A stretch of DNA of 64,000 nt, from contig NZ_CP121685.1 of NCBI RefSeq assembly GCF_029760915.1, positions 2,082,001-2,146,000 of the forward strand, written 5' to 3'. The stretch comes from Olleya sp. YS (GTDB lineage: Bacteria; Bacteroidota; Bacteroidia; Flavobacteriales; Flavobacteriaceae). The position numbers and the translations under genes were made by a program. The notes beneath the pieces were generated by a model. The model ran no database searches, was not told the origin of the DNA, and saw only the letters and a program-made list of their open reading frames with translations. Position 1 is the stretch's first letter. Each line of letters begins with the position of its first letter. Positions 7,684-17,170 of this stretch are shown here, piece by piece.

Positions 7684-8031
7684 TTGAAAAATATCGATAT
7701 TATAATTTGGACTATTTTTTTATCTGCTACATTTAGTGTAGTTTTTTATATATACTATAAAAAAAGTAAAGCAAAAGATATTGAAAATTATAATTCAGAT
7801 GTAAGAAAATTAATTAAAGCAATTAATAATAATCACAAAGAAGGGATTGTAATTTATGGTAATAACGTCCTATGGAATTATTATTTGAAATCAGACGACT
7901 TAGATTATTTGATAATATGTCTTGAGAAATATATTGAAGAATCCTCAGAATTAAAAAAACTATACGATTCTTGTATCGATAAAAAAATTCATAGAAACAC
8001 TTCACATTATAGAAAATATTGGGTATTATAA
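7684..8031 (+). CDS. Uncharacterised small membrane protein
   Basis: A 115-residue product that needs a TTG start at 7684. It has one N-terminal membrane segment (IIIWTIFLSATFSVVFYIYY) followed by a basic, mostly helical cytoplasmic region. No conserved motif is recognised. It sits 10 bp after the exonuclease gene in the same direction and is AT-richer than its neighbours. The TTG start and lack of known relatives keep confidence moderate. Confidence 0.55.
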   Translation: MKNIDIIIWTIFLSATFSVVFYIYYKKSKAKDIENYNSDVRKLIKAINNNHKEGIVIYGNNVLWNYYLKSDDLDYLIICLEKYIEESSELKKLYDSCIDKKIHRNTSHYRKYWVL

Positions 8032-8046
8032 TAAACAATCCAAACC

Positions 8047-8658
8047 ATGAAACTAATCTGCATAGGTCGTAACTACACAGACCATATAAAAGAACTAGAA
8101 AACGAAAAACCTACAGACCCAGTAGTGTTTATTAAGTCAGACAATGCCATTTTATTAAAAAAGCAACCTTTTTTTATACCAGATTTTTCTAATGATGTAC
8201 ATCATGAGGTAGAGGTTTTGGTAAAAATTAGTAAATTAGGAAAGCATATCGATAAAAAATTTGCACACAAATATTACAAGCAGATTGGTTTAGGTATCGA
8301 TTTTACTGCACGAGACTTACAAAAGCAATTAAAAGACAAAGGATTACCTTGGGAAAAAGCAAAATCTTTTGATGGCGCAGCAGTGATAGGTACATGGTTA
8401 AGTAAAGAAGAATTTTCTGACGTCAATAATATCAATTTTAGCTTAGAAAAAAATGGAAGTGTGGTTCAAACCGCAAATACAAGCTTAATGTTGTGGAAAA
8501 TTGACGAGTTAATCGAATATGTATCAAAATATTTTACTTTAAAGATAGGAGATATTATATTTACCGGAACACCTGCTGGAGTTGGCAAGGTAGTTGCTAA
8601 CGATAAACTAAACGGATTTATTGAGGATAAACAATTATTTTCAATAACAGTAAAATAA
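8047..8658 (+). CDS. Fumarylacetoacetate hydrolase (FAH) family protein
   Basis: A 203-residue single-domain FAH-fold enzyme. Visible motifs are MKLICIGRNYTDHIKE, PVVFIKSDNAIL, the metal-binding DVHHEVEVLVKI, GIDFTARDLQ and the closing IIFTGTPAGVG. Members hydrolyse or decarboxylate acylpyruvates and related 2-oxo acids with a bound Mg2+ (glutamates and aspartate in HHEVE and GIDFTARD). Small proteins of this type include acylpyruvases and oxaloacetate decarboxylases. The exact substrate cannot be chosen. It starts a tight cluster with the HPt and cinA genes. Confidence 0.9.
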   Translation: MKLICIGRNYTDHIKELENEKPTDPVVFIKSDNAILLKKQPFFIPDFSNDVHHEVEVLVKISKLGKHIDKKFAHKYYKQIGLGIDFTARDLQKQLKDKGLPWEKAKSFDGAAVIGTWLSKEEFSDVNNINFSLEKNGSVVQTANTSLMLWKIDELIEYVSKYFTLKIGDIIFTGTPAGVGKVVANDKLNGFIEDKQLFSITVK

Positions 8659-8661
8659 TAC

Positions 8662-9003
8662 ATGGAACAACATTACAAATTACACAGATTAAAAGAATTA
8701 GCAGATAACGATCAAGAATTTATCTTAGCATTAGCAGCCACTTTTATTGAAGAAGTGCCAGGAGATGCTAAAGTGCTTAAAATAGCTGTAGAAAATAAAA
8801 ACTATTTGTTAACCTATCAAACGGCTCATAAAATGAAACCTACAGTAGATATGTTTGAACTAGGAATCTTAGACGATTTAATTGAGGTGCAAGATTGGGG
8901 GAAATATGAGCAAACAGATAAAGACATCACAGATAAATTAAATAAAGTTTTAGATGCTGTAGAAAAAGCAACTACAGAAATTACTCAAGATTTTAATTTG
9001 TAA
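8662..9003 (+). CDS. Histidine phosphotransfer (HPt) domain protein
   Basis: A 113-residue helical protein in which His56, in the motif [12 protein letters not shown], fits the phospho-accepting histidine of HPt proteins. Such proteins relay phosphate between a hybrid histidine kinase and a response regulator. It is a stand-alone HPt with no kinase or regulator nearby. Its gene begins 3 bp after the FAH gene, and its stop overlaps the cinA start (TAATG), which suggests translational coupling in an operon with metabolic or repair functions. The partner kinase is unknown. Confidence 0.85.
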   Translation: MEQHYKLHRLKELADNDQEFILALAATFIEEVPGDAKVLKIAVENKNYLLTYQTAHKMKPTVDMFELGILDDLIEVQDWGKYEQTDKDITDKLNKVLDAVEKATTEITQDFNL

Positions 9004-10247
9004 TGCTAGCCGAAATAATTACTATTGGTGACGAAATCTTAATCGGACAGATAGTAGATACTAATTCCGCCTTTATAGGTAAAATGTTAAACACCATTGG
9101 TGTTTCTGTTTATCAAATCACATCCATTCAAGACGACAAAGACCATTTACTAAAAGCTTTTGCTGAAGCAGAACACAATGCAGACATCATTATTGTTACT
9201 GGTGGTTTAGGTCCTACCAAAGACGATATCACTAAGCATACTTTATCTCAGTACTTTAATGATACGTTAGTACAAAATGATGCTGTTTTACATCACGTTG
9301 AGTATTTGTTTAAAAAGTATATCAATCAACCTATTTCAGATATTAATCGTAAACAAGCACTAGTACCTTCAAAAGCTAAAGTGCTTATGAATCGTTTTGG
9401 AACTGCTCCAGGTATGTGGTTAGAAAAAGGTAATAAAACCTTTATCTCGCTTCCAGGTGTACCTTACGAGATGAAAGCACTCATGGAAAATGAAGTCCTT
9501 CCTAAATTATCTCAAAAATATAAGCGTCCTTTTATTCTGCATAAAACCATTTTAACCTATGGTTTAGGTGAAAGTGCAATTGCAGATCGTTTAGAAGCTA
9601 TAGAAGATAATTTGCCTAAACATATCAAACTAGCCTATTTACCTAGTTTAGGACGTGTTAGATTACGATTGTCAGGCAAATCAGATAACGAAGATAGTTT
9701 AGCACAAGACATTCAGCAACAAGTTGATAATATCTTACCACTTATTAAAGATATCTTTGTTGGTTTTCAAGACTCTAATGAAGGTCTAGAACAAATCATA
9801 GCCAAACAACTAACCAAATCAGGTCAAACGTTAGCATTAGCAGAAAGTTGTACTGGCGGAAAGTTAGCCGAACAATTTACAGCACATTCTGGTGCGTCTG
9901 CATTTTTTAAAGGAGCTATTGTTAGTTATGCTACCCAAACTAAAATAGATGTTTTAGGTGTGTCAGAAGATTTAATTAAACAACATTCTGTAGTTAGTGC
10001 TCCAGTAGCTAAAGCTATGGCAATTAATGTAAGAGAAAAATTAAAATCAGATATTGCTATTGCAACAACAGGTAATGCTGGACCAACTAAAGGCGATTCT
10101 GATGCTGAGGTTGGTACAGTTTTTATAGCAATAGCTACAAAAAACGGAGTAGTAGCGCACGAATTTACCATGGGAAATCATCGCGAACGCGTTATAAATA
10201 AAACCGTAAATAAAGCGTTAGAGTTACTCCAAAAAGAAATTTTTTAA
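9003..10247 (+). CDS. cinA: CinA, competence/damage-inducible protein with nicotinamide-nucleotide amidase domain
   Basis: A 414-residue protein of full CinA length. The N-terminal MoCF/MogA-like domain (about 1-170) has [22 protein letters not shown] and [13 protein letters not shown]. The C-terminal CinA domain (about 255-414) has [17 protein letters not shown] and the GNAGPTKGD loop of NMN deamidases. The enzyme turns NMN to NaMN in NAD salvage, and the N-terminal half hydrolyses ADP-ribose-type pyrophosphates in some homologues. The start codon overlaps the stop of the HPt gene by one base. Confidence 0.95.
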   Translation: MLAEIITIGDEILIGQIVDTNSAFIGKMLNTIGVSVYQITSIQDDKDHLLKAFAEAEHNADIIIVTGGLGPTKDDITKHTLSQYFNDTLVQNDAVLHHVEYLFKKYINQPISDINRKQALVPSKAKVLMNRFGTAPGMWLEKGNKTFISLPGVPYEMKALMENEVLPKLSQKYKRPFILHKTILTYGLGESAIADRLEAIEDNLPKHIKLAYLPSLGRVRLRLSGKSDNEDSLAQDIQQQVDNILPLIKDIFVGFQDSNEGLEQIIAKQLTKSGQTLALAESCTGGKLAEQFTAHSGASAFFKGAIVSYATQTKIDVLGVSEDLIKQHSVVSAPVAKAMAINVREKLKSDIAIATTGNAGPTKGDSDAEVGTVFIAIATKNGVVAHEFTMGNHRERVINKTVNKALELLQKEIF

Positions 10248-10264
10248 AATTAATTATTTAGCTA

Positions 10265-10294
10265 TTGTCAAATAGTAAATTATTAGTATATTTG
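10265..10294 (+). promoter_or_regulatory. Promoter of the rpmB-rpmG-DUF4295 operon
   Basis: TTG at 10265-10267 and TATATTTG at 10287-10294 are separated by 19 nt, a good fit to the Bacteroidota promoter pattern. The predicted start near 10299 leaves a leader of about 35 nt before rpmB. Confidence 0.7.
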
Positions 10295-10334
10295 CACCTC
10301 GATTTTTAGTAACATAATTTAAAGTTATAAAGTA

Positions 10335-10571
10335 ATGTCAAGAGTTTGTGAACTTACAGGAAAAAAGGCAATGGTTGGTAACAACGTATCTCACGCAATG
10401 AATAAGACAAAGCGTAGATTTGATGCTAATTTAATAAAAAAACGTTTTTATATTCCTGAAGAAGATAAGTGGGTAACTTTAAAAATATCTACATCAGCAT
10501 TAAAAACTATCAATAAAATCGGTATCTCTGCTGCATTAAAAAAAGCAAGAGCTAACGGATTTGTAAAATAA
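10335..10571 (+). CDS. rpmB: 50S ribosomal protein L28
   Basis: A 78-residue basic protein. It begins MSRVCELTGKKAMVGNNVSHA and continues NKTKRRFDANLIKKRFYIPEE, the standard Bacteroidota L28 sequence and length. It is a structural part of the large ribosomal subunit. It is the first gene of an rpmB-rpmG-DUF4295 unit that is usually followed by ftsY in this phylum, as here. No zinc-binding CxxC pair is present, so it is the zinc-independent form. Confidence 0.98.
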   Translation: MSRVCELTGKKAMVGNNVSHAMNKTKRRFDANLIKKRFYIPEEDKWVTLKISTSALKTINKIGISAALKKARANGFVK

Positions 10572-10598
10572 TTGCCCAACAGGTAAAGAATTATAATT

Positions 10599-10781
10599 AT
10601 GGCAAAGAAAGGTAATAGAGTACAAGTAATATTAGAATGCACAGAGCATAAAGAGTCTGGTAAACCAGGAACTTCTCGTTATATTACAACTAAAAACAAA
10701 AAGAACACTCCGGACAGAATGGAAATTAAAAAATTTAATCCAATCTTAAAGAAAATGACTGTTCATAAAGAAATTAAATAA
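10599..10781 (+). CDS. rpmG: 50S ribosomal protein L33
   Basis: A 60-residue basic protein ([18 protein letters not shown], then [21 protein letters not shown]). It is L33 of the large ribosomal subunit. Only one cysteine remains, so it is the zinc-free form. It lies 27 bp after rpmB and 34 bp before the DUF4295 gene. Confidence 0.98.
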   Translation: MAKKGNRVQVILECTEHKESGKPGTSRYITTKNKKNTPDRMEIKKFNPILKKMTVHKEIK

Positions 10782-10815
10782 TATTCTTTAAGTAAAGAAT
10801 AAAAAAGTATTAGAC

Positions 10816-10968
10816 ATGGCAAAGAAATCAGTAGCATCATTACAAACAGGATCTAAAAGATTAACAAAAGCAATTAAAATGGTAAAGTCTCCAAAAACAG
10901 GAGCTTACATGTTTGTTGAATCAATCATGTCACCAGAATTAGTAAAAGATTTTATGAAAGACAACTAG
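10816..10968 (+). CDS. DUF4295 family small protein
   Basis: A short gene of 50 codons plus stop. The product begins MAKKSVASLQTGSKRLTKA, then has a segment reading KSPKTGAYMFVE and ends near SPELVKDFMKDN. This matches the small basic DUF4295 protein found after rpmG in Bacteroidota, which is thought to be ribosome-associated because of its size, charge and invariant neighbourhood. It is the last gene before a strong terminator. Confidence 0.93.
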   Translation: MAKKSVASLQTGSKRLTKAIKMVKSPKTGAYMFVESIMSPELVKDFMKDN

Positions 10969-10991
10969 TCTTACATCAAAACACAACATAC

Positions 10992-11026
10992 AAAAGCTAC
11001 TTTCTATTAGAAAGTGGCTTTTTTGT
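10992..11026 (+). terminator. Terminator of the rpmB operon
   Basis: AAAAGCTACTTTC pairs with GAAAGTGGCTTTT (one G-T pair) around a 5-nt loop and ends in a T-rich tract. It separates the ribosomal genes from ftsY. Confidence 0.9.
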
Positions 11027-11136
11027 TTTTAAAATATTGCGTTTCTTTACCAAGTAAAACTATGACAATGTAGCAGTCTATTAAATTAGGCGCTAAAATT
11101 GTAATAGGCTAATCAAACATATCAATTAAAAAACAC

Positions 11137-12111
11137 ATGAGTTTTTTTAAAAAAATATTCTCCTCAGATAAAAAAGAAACCTTAGATAAAGGTTTAGAAA
11201 AATCAAGTACCAGTTTTTTAGGCAAGCTTAGTAAAGCAGTTGCAGGAAAATCTAAAGTAGATGATGATGTTTTAGATAACTTAGAAGAGGTTTTAGTCTC
11301 TAGTGACGTTGGTGTTAATACGACTTTAAAAATCATCGAACGTATCGAAGCACGAGTTGCTAAAGACAAATATTTAGGGACAGACGAGCTGAATAAAATT
11401 CTTCGTGAAGAAATTGCTGGCTTACTGTCAGAAACTAATTCTGGAGAAGACACGGAGTATACCATTCCTGACTTACCAAAACAAGACAATGGAAACAAAA
11501 CACCTTACGTCCTAATGGTCGTTGGTGTAAATGGAGTTGGTAAAACAACCACTATAGGTAAGTTGGCCTACCAATTTAAAAAGAAAGGCTTAAACGTGGT
11601 TTTAGGTGCAGCAGATACCTTTAGAGCTGCAGCAATAGACCAATTACAAGTGTGGGCAGATCGTGTAGATGTGCCAATGGTACGACAAGATATGGGTAGT
11701 GATCCAGCATCTGTTGCATTTGATGCCTTACAATCTGGTGTATCACAAGATGCTGATGTTATTATTATCGATACAGCTGGTCGTTTACATAACAAAGTTA
11801 ATTTAATGAACGAGTTAACAAAAGTAAAACGTGTCATGCAAAAAGTAATTGGTGATGCACCACATGATGTATTATTAGTTTTAGATGGTAGTACAGGTCA
11901 AAATGCTTTTGAGCAAGCTAAGCAGTTTACAGCTGCTACAGAAGTGACTAGTTTAGCAGTAACTAAATTAGATGGTACTGCAAAAGGTGGTGTGGTGATT
12001 GGTATTAGTGACCAGTTTCAAATTCCAGTTAAATATATTGGAGTAGGAGAAGGTATTGAAGACTTACAAGTCTTTAATAAATTTGAGTTTGTAGATTCTT
12101 TCTTTAAGTAG
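11137..12111 (+). CDS. ftsY: Signal recognition particle receptor FtsY
   Basis: A 324-residue SRP-family GTPase. A short basic and charged N-terminal region precedes the NG domain. G1 is GVNGVGKTTT (about 130-139), followed by ADTFRAAAIDQL, the G3 region DTAGR and the specificity motif TKLDGTAKGG. FtsY docks ribosome-SRP complexes at the membrane and resets SRP by mutual GTP hydrolysis. The acidic A domain of E. coli FtsY is missing, as is normal in this phylum. The next gene begins directly at the base after the stop codon. Confidence 0.97.
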   Translation: MSFFKKIFSSDKKETLDKGLEKSSTSFLGKLSKAVAGKSKVDDDVLDNLEEVLVSSDVGVNTTLKIIERIEARVAKDKYLGTDELNKILREEIAGLLSETNSGEDTEYTIPDLPKQDNGNKTPYVLMVVGVNGVGKTTTIGKLAYQFKKKGLNVVLGAADTFRAAAIDQLQVWADRVDVPMVRQDMGSDPASVAFDALQSGVSQDADVIIIDTAGRLHNKVNLMNELTKVKRVMQKVIGDAPHDVLLVLDGSTGQNAFEQAKQFTAATEVTSLAVTKLDGTAKGGVVIGISDQFQIPVKYIGVGEGIEDLQVFNKFEFVDSFFK

Positions 12112-12450
12112 ATGAACTCAACTTCAGATAGATTATTCAGAATCATAGCAATTTTTATAATTCTATATTCTACCTTAGTTCTAATTACTACTGTATATAC
12201 TACAATTCAAACATACTTTAATCTAGACAATCCTTTAATACCTGAATATTTAGTTTATTATTCATTATTTCCTTTAGTATTTATAATTCCTATTTTTGGT
12301 TTTAGTATTTGGTTTAGTTGGAAAAGCCTTTATAGTACTAATGCTAATAAAGTTATCATATTGATACTTTTAGGTATTTGCATTTTTCATTTTACTTTTC
12401 CAGACTTAGTTTATGATTTTATTCATAAATTTAATCCTTATGGCACATAA
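12112..12450 (+). CDS. Small integral membrane protein, uncharacterised
   Basis: A 112-residue hydrophobic protein with about three membrane segments: IIAIFIILYSTLVLITTVY, YYSLFPLVFIIPIFGFSIWF and KVIILILLGICIFHF. No family is recognised. Its ATG immediately follows the ftsY stop with no gap, and its end overlaps the next gene by 11 bp, so it is probably translationally coupled to both. Confidence 0.7.
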   Translation: MNSTSDRLFRIIAIFIILYSTLVLITTVYTTIQTYFNLDNPLIPEYLVYYSLFPLVFIIPIFGFSIWFSWKSLYSTNANKVIILILLGICIFHFTFPDLVYDFIHKFNPYGT

Positions 12451-12868
12451 TATATTACATGATTTAGTTATCAAAGTAGCTCCAAAACAAGTGTTTGATG
12501 CAGTGACACAACCTGAACACTTAAATAATTGGTGGACATTAAAATCATCAGGTCAACCAGAATTAGGAGCAGAGTATAATCTTAATTTTACTGATAAATA
12601 CGATTGGTATTGTAAGGTTTCAGAAGTGGTTCCAAACCAATCTTTCTATCTAAAAATGACACAATCCGATCCAGATTGGATGCCAACTACTTTTGGTTTT
12701 AATCTTAAAAATCACGACAATGGTACGTTAGTCGAGTTTTCGCATAACGACTGGCAATCCAACAGTCATCACTTTAGACATAGTACTTATTGTTGGGCTT
12801 TACTACTTAAAGGCTTAAAACAATATTTAGAAAACCATATCATCCTTCCATTTGAAGCTAGAGGTTAA
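12440..12868 (+). CDS. SRPBCC/AHSA1-like domain protein
   Basis: A 142-residue protein if started at ATG 12440 (MAHNILHDLVIKV). An upstream ATG at 12413 in the same frame would add nine hydrophobic residues and is less likely. It has the START-like START/AHSA1 pattern: KVAPKQVFDAVTQPEHLNNWW at the start, GTLVEFSHNDW in the middle, and a long C-terminal helix. These helix-grip proteins bind hydrophobic ligands or act as cofactors, and the ligand here is unknown. The gene overlaps the preceding membrane-protein gene. Confidence 0.85.
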   Translation: MAHNILHDLVIKVAPKQVFDAVTQPEHLNNWWTLKSSGQPELGAEYNLNFTDKYDWYCKVSEVVPNQSFYLKMTQSDPDWMPTTFGFNLKNHDNGTLVEFSHNDWQSNSHHFRHSTYCWALLLKGLKQYLENHIILPFEARG

Positions 12869-12901
12869 TTTCCTTTTTGTATTTTTATTAAAAAATACAA
12901 C

Positions 12902-14551
12902 ATGAGAGTTTTAACATTTCTATGTCTACTACTAATTACCTTTGGGTGTAAAGAGGCAACAACCACTACAGAAAAAAAAGACAACACAGATATTTCTGAT
13001 ATTTCTACCAAAGACTTTAGAGAATTTAAAGTTTTGGACTCTAAATACTTATCTAATGCTCAGATTTGGCGCGATTTAAACGTTCAAATCGAAGACTTTA
13101 CAGAAGAACGATACAACGCTTTAAAACCACTTGTTTTAGAACAAGATATTCCCACATTACAACAATATATTTCAGAAGGAAAACTGTCTTATGAAAATTT
13201 AACCAAGTTTTATTTATACAGAATTAGAGCATTTGACAGAGAAAATGATTTGTCTCTAAATTCAGTCATTGCCATCAACCCAAATATAATTTCTGAAGCT
13301 AAAGCAAAAGATGAAGCTTTACGTAATATGGATATTGCAATAGAAGATTTAAAGTATTCTGTTTATGGAATGCCAATCTTACTAAAAGATAATATCAACG
13401 CCTTAGGAATGCCAACAACTGCAGGAGCAGTTGCTCTTCAAAACAACAATACAAACGATGCTTTTATTGTCACAAAGCTCAAAGAACAAGGTGCATTAAT
13501 TTTAGGTAAAGCTAACTTAAGTGAATGGGCTTACTTCTTTTGTGGTGATTGCCCAAGTGGTTATAGTGCAATTGGTGGTCAGACCTTAAATCCTTATGGT
13601 CGTAAAACCATTGATACTGGTGGCTCTAGCTCTGGAAGCGGAGTAGCAGTTGCAGCCAATTTTTGTGTCGCAGCAGTAGGTAGTGAAACTTCAGGATCTA
13701 TATTATCTCCTGCGAGTCAAAACTCGGTTGTAGGATTAAAACCAGAAGTAGGTTTAGTAAGTCGTAGTGGTATTATTCCAATATCTTCTACTTTAGATAC
13801 TGCAGGTCCTATTGCTAAAAACGTAACCGATACAGCTATCTTATTGGGTGCTATGTATGGTTATGATCCAGAGGATTCAAAATCTTTTGAATCTGTCAAT
13901 ACAAAATGGACACCAAGAGATTTTTCTAGATTTGAAGGTAAATCTTTAAAAAATAAAACATTCGGAGCATTTAAACCCTTGTTAAAAGACTCGTTGTATT
14001 TGGAAGCTATTTCGGTTTTAAAAGCGCAAGGTGCAGAAATAGTAGAGTTTGAACCAGAAGACTATCAACTTCCTGATTTTTTAAGACTGCTAAATTTAGA
14101 TATGAAAAAGGATTTGCCTGACTATTTTTCTAAATATGCAGACCCAACTTTAAATTTAAAATCGGTAGACGACGTCATTACTTTTAATACAAAAGATTCT
14201 GCAAACGTTATGCCTTATGGGCAGAAATTATTTAGAGGAGTTGTAGCTGATACTGCAACTGAAGAAGAATTCAAAAACATTAAAAAAATATTAAAAAATA
14301 ACGGAAGTATGTATTTTGACATCGTTATGAAACGACATAATCTTGATGCTTTTCTATCTATAAATAATTATCATGCAGGTTTTGCTGCTGTAGCAGAAAA
14401 CCCAGCAATTACAGTACCAATGGGTTACACAGAAAATGGAGTACCTAAAGGGTTAACCTTTATTGGTAAAGAGGAAAAAATGTTATTAGACTTTGCGTAT
14501 TTATACGAGCAAGTGTCTAAAAAAAGACAAGCACCAAAAGATTATAACTAA
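12902..14551 (+). CDS. Amidase-signature family lipoprotein
   Basis: A 549-residue protein with a lipoprotein signal (LCLLLITFGC, Cys16 as lipidation site). It has a complete amidase-signature domain: catalytic Lys162 in LLKDNIN, the cis-serine in GGSSSGSG (about Ser242), and the nucleophile Ser266 in SETSGSI. This Ser-cisSer-Lys triad hydrolyses amide bonds. Unlike GatA it is exported and stands alone, so it is probably an envelope or periplasmic amidase for peptides or other amides rather than the tRNA amidotransferase. It converges on the serine hydrolase gene with a 4-bp overlap. Confidence 0.92.
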   Translation: MRVLTFLCLLLITFGCKEATTTTEKKDNTDISDISTKDFREFKVLDSKYLSNAQIWRDLNVQIEDFTEERYNALKPLVLEQDIPTLQQYISEGKLSYENLTKFYLYRIRAFDRENDLSLNSVIAINPNIISEAKAKDEALRNMDIAIEDLKYSVYGMPILLKDNINALGMPTTAGAVALQNNNTNDAFIVTKLKEQGALILGKANLSEWAYFFCGDCPSGYSAIGGQTLNPYGRKTIDTGGSSSGSGVAVAANFCVAAVGSETSGSILSPASQNSVVGLKPEVGLVSRSGIIPISSTLDTAGPIAKNVTDTAILLGAMYGYDPEDSKSFESVNTKWTPRDFSRFEGKSLKNKTFGAFKPLLKDSLYLEAISVLKAQGAEIVEFEPEDYQLPDFLRLLNLDMKKDLPDYFSKYADPTLNLKSVDDVITFNTKDSANVMPYGQKLFRGVVADTATEEEFKNIKKILKNNGSMYFDIVMKRHNLDAFLSINNYHAGFAAVAENPAITVPMGYTENGVPKGLTFIGKEEKMLLDFAYLYEQVSKKRQAPKDYN

Positions 14552-15624
14552 TTAATAACTGCATTAATTTTTCCCCATAGGTCATCATCAAAAGTGGATA
14601 ATGCAAAATTAACATCATCTGCTGCGTCTCCCATTCTAATAATTACTAAATCTTTGCTTGGGACTATGTAAATTTTCTGGTCGTTTTTACCCAATGCGCA
14701 ATATATATCATCAGGTGCGTTTGGGATTAGTTCTCCAGAAAACTCAATTTGTGTTTGTGGTAAGTGATAGCTTGATTTACCATTTAACCACCACATATAT
14801 CCATACGCTTCATTAATAGTTTGAGAGGTATTTGTTGCTTCGGTAACAAAATCTTGAGATATAATTGTGGTGTTGTCCCATTGTCCACTTTCAGAAATCA
14901 ATAAACCAAATCGTGCCATACTCCTAGAATTACTCCAATACACGCTTAAATCTCCAGAGCCAAACCAAGCTCCAGTCATACCTATTCTATCTCTTAACTG
15001 TTCATTAAAATAATTATCCCATGTGTCATTACTAACACTTGCTACAACATCTTGCAATTTTACATACACATTGTGATATGCCCAACGTGTACCAGCATCT
15101 GCAATATACTGTAAGTCTTCTGGTGCTACCGAATCGCCTAGCGTATCATCCAACCCAGAATCCATAGATAGTAAGTTTTTGCAAGTAATTAAGTGTTCTT
15201 GCTCTAAAGTCGCGCTAGTCCAACCAGTACCTAAATAATCAGAGACTTTAGTATTAATATTAACCAATCCTTGGTCTTGCGCAATTCCTGTGACTGCTGT
15301 AGTTAGTGTTTTTCCTGCACTTGCCCAATACCATGGAGCTGTGTCTGAGTGTCCATTAAAATATTGCTCAAAAGCTATTTTTCCTTTGTGCAACATAATA
15401 AATGACTTGGAGTTTGTTTGTTCTAAAAATAGTGCCAATTCATCTATAGCTGTTGTATTCCAATTTAAATCTGTAGGCGAAACCGTTTCCCAAGTATCAG
15501 AATTTATAGGCGGAAAATAAGTCGCTTCAGGCGTTGGGTTATTAGTATCTGAGTCGTCATTGTCAGACGAACAATTAAATAGTATCACAATTAAAAGACA
15601 AAGTACAAAGTGAATCGGTTTCAT
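14548..15624 (-). CDS. Beta-lactamase-family serine hydrolase, surface lipoprotein
   Basis: A 358-residue protein with signal and lipobox (LIVILFNCSS, Cys18) followed by the acidic run SSDNDDSD, the kind of lipoprotein export signal that directs Bacteroidota lipoproteins to the cell surface. The hydrolase domain has the SxxK motif SAGK (Ser102, Lys105) and a YxN-type motif in AYHNVY. The family includes class C beta-lactamases, DD-peptidases and esterases; no specific substrate can be assigned. Its stop overlaps that of the convergent amidase gene. Confidence 0.9.
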   Translation of the reverse strand: MKPIHFVLCLLIVILFNCSSDNDDSDTNNPTPEATYFPPINSDTWETVSPTDLNWNTTAIDELALFLEQTNSKSFIMLHKGKIAFEQYFNGHSDTAPWYWASAGKTLTTAVTGIAQDQGLVNINTKVSDYLGTGWTSATLEQEHLITCKNLLSMDSGLDDTLGDSVAPEDLQYIADAGTRWAYHNVYVKLQDVVASVSNDTWDNYFNEQLRDRIGMTGAWFGSGDLSVYWSNSRSMARFGLLISESGQWDNTTIISQDFVTEATNTSQTINEAYGYMWWLNGKSSYHLPQTQIEFSGELIPNAPDDIYCALGKNDQKIYIVPSKDLVIIRMGDAADDVNFALSTFDDDLWGKINAVIN

Positions 15625-15694
15625 AATACTGGTTTTTCTTTTGGACTAATATAAAACGGAATGGTTTAATATCTGTTATATTAAAATTAGATAG

Positions 15695-15702
15695 TATCTT
15701 TG
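15695..15702 (+). promoter_or_regulatory. -7 box upstream of rimO
   Basis: TATCTTTG matches TAnnTTTG and lies 17 nt before the rimO ATG. No clear -33 element is seen. Confidence 0.55.
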
Positions 15703-15719
15703 CAGTCCAAAATTGAGGT

Positions 15720-17024
15720 ATGAGAACAAAGTCACTTAAACAAAACAAAATCAACGTTATAACTTTAGGTTGTAGTAAAAATGTTTACGATAGCGAAGTC
15801 CTAATGGGACAATTAAAAGCTAACGGAAAAGAAGTGGTGCATGAAGAAGAAGGTAATGTCGTGGTTATTAACACTTGCGGTTTTATCAATAATGCCAAAG
15901 AAGAAAGTGTGAACACGATTTTAGAGTACATGCAAAAAAAGGAAGATGGAGAAGTGGATAAAGTGTTTGTAACGGGTTGTTTATCCGAAAGATACAAGCC
16001 AGATTTACAAAAAGAAATCCCTAATGTCGACCAATATTTTGGAACCACAGAATTACCAGGTTTATTAAAAGCTTTAGGTGCAGATTACAAACATGAACTT
16101 ATTGGTGAGCGTTTGACAACCACACCAAAAAATTATGCGTATTTAAAAATTGCTGAAGGTTGTGACAGACCGTGTAGTTTTTGTGCAATTCCTATTATGC
16201 GTGGAAAACACAAGTCTACACCAATAGAAAATTTAGTAACTGAAGCTGAAAAACTAGCTGCAAATGGTGTAAAAGAACTCATACTAATTGCACAAGACCT
16301 AACCTATTACGGATTAGATTTATATAAAAAACGAAACCTTGCCGAATTACTTGAAAACTTAGTCAAGGTAGAAGGTATCGAGTGGATTAGGTTACATTAT
16401 GCTTTCCCAACAGGATTCCCTATGGATGTGTTGGATATCATGAAGCGAGAACCTAAAATTTGTAATTATTTAGATATACCGTTACAACATATTAGTGACG
16501 ATTTATTAAAAAGTATGCGTCGTGGTACCACTAAAGAAAAAACCACTAAACTAATCCATCAGTTTAGAGCGATAGTTCCAGAAATGACTATTAGAACCAC
16601 CTTAATTGTTGGTTATCCAGGCGAAACTGAAGCACATTTTGAAGAGTTAAAACAATGGGTTAAAGACATGCGTTTTGAGCGTTTAGGGTGTTTTACGTAT
16701 TCTCACGAAGAAAACACTCACGCTTATAACTTAGAAGACGATGTGCCACAAGACGTGAAACAAGAACGTGCCAACCAAATTATGGAAATCCAATCTCAGA
16801 TTTCTTGGGAGTTAAATCAAGAGAAAATAGGTCAAATTTTTAATGTTGTTATTGACCGTAAAGAGGGTAACTATTTTGTAGGTAGAACCGAGTTTGATAG
16901 TCCAGATGTCGATAACGAAGTATTGATTGATGCAACAGAAACGTATTTAAAAACAGGAGAGTATTACAACATTAAAATCACAGAAGCTGAAGATTTTGAT
17001 TTGTATGGTGAGGTGGTGAAGTAG
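15720..17024 (+). CDS. rimO: Ribosomal protein S12 methylthiotransferase RimO
   Basis: A 434-residue protein of typical length. The N-terminal MTTase domain starts INVITLGCSKNVYDSEVLMG and contains further cluster cysteines (NTCGF, TGCLSER). The radical SAM domain has the CxxxCxxC motif in GCDRPCSFCAIP. A C-terminal TRAM domain covers roughly the last 70 residues. RimO adds a methylthio group to the conserved aspartate of ribosomal protein S12, using two iron-sulfur clusters. It is monocistronic; the sequence after its stop begins cassette 2. Confidence 0.96.
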   Translation: MRTKSLKQNKINVITLGCSKNVYDSEVLMGQLKANGKEVVHEEEGNVVVINTCGFINNAKEESVNTILEYMQKKEDGEVDKVFVTGCLSERYKPDLQKEIPNVDQYFGTTELPGLLKALGADYKHELIGERLTTTPKNYAYLKIAEGCDRPCSFCAIPIMRGKHKSTPIENLVTEAEKLAANGVKELILIAQDLTYYGLDLYKKRNLAELLENLVKVEGIEWIRLHYAFPTGFPMDVLDIMKREPKICNYLDIPLQHISDDLLKSMRRGTTKEKTTKLIHQFRAIVPEMTIRTTLIVGYPGETEAHFEELKQWVKDMRFERLGCFTYSHEENTHAYNLEDDVPQDVKQERANQIMEIQSQISWELNQEKIGQIFNVVIDRKEGNYFVGRTEFDSPDVDNEVLIDATETYLKTGEYYNIKITEAEDFDLYGEVVK

Positions 17025-17170
17025 GGTTTTGTGTGAAGGTCTAGTATATGATTTCGTTGCGTGTTTAAGTAAGTATTAATTAAGCAAATAACACATAAAT
17101 ATTAAGCCCAAGTGGACTTTCGTAAGTAGGCTCTAAGTAGCAATGAATTATTCAAATCTTAACCTAGCAT

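Noticed and set aside
12413-12439. Earlier start for the SRPBCC protein
   Set aside because: It adds nine hydrophobic residues not expected in this soluble fold and increases the overlap with the previous gene; ATG 12440 gives a normal start.
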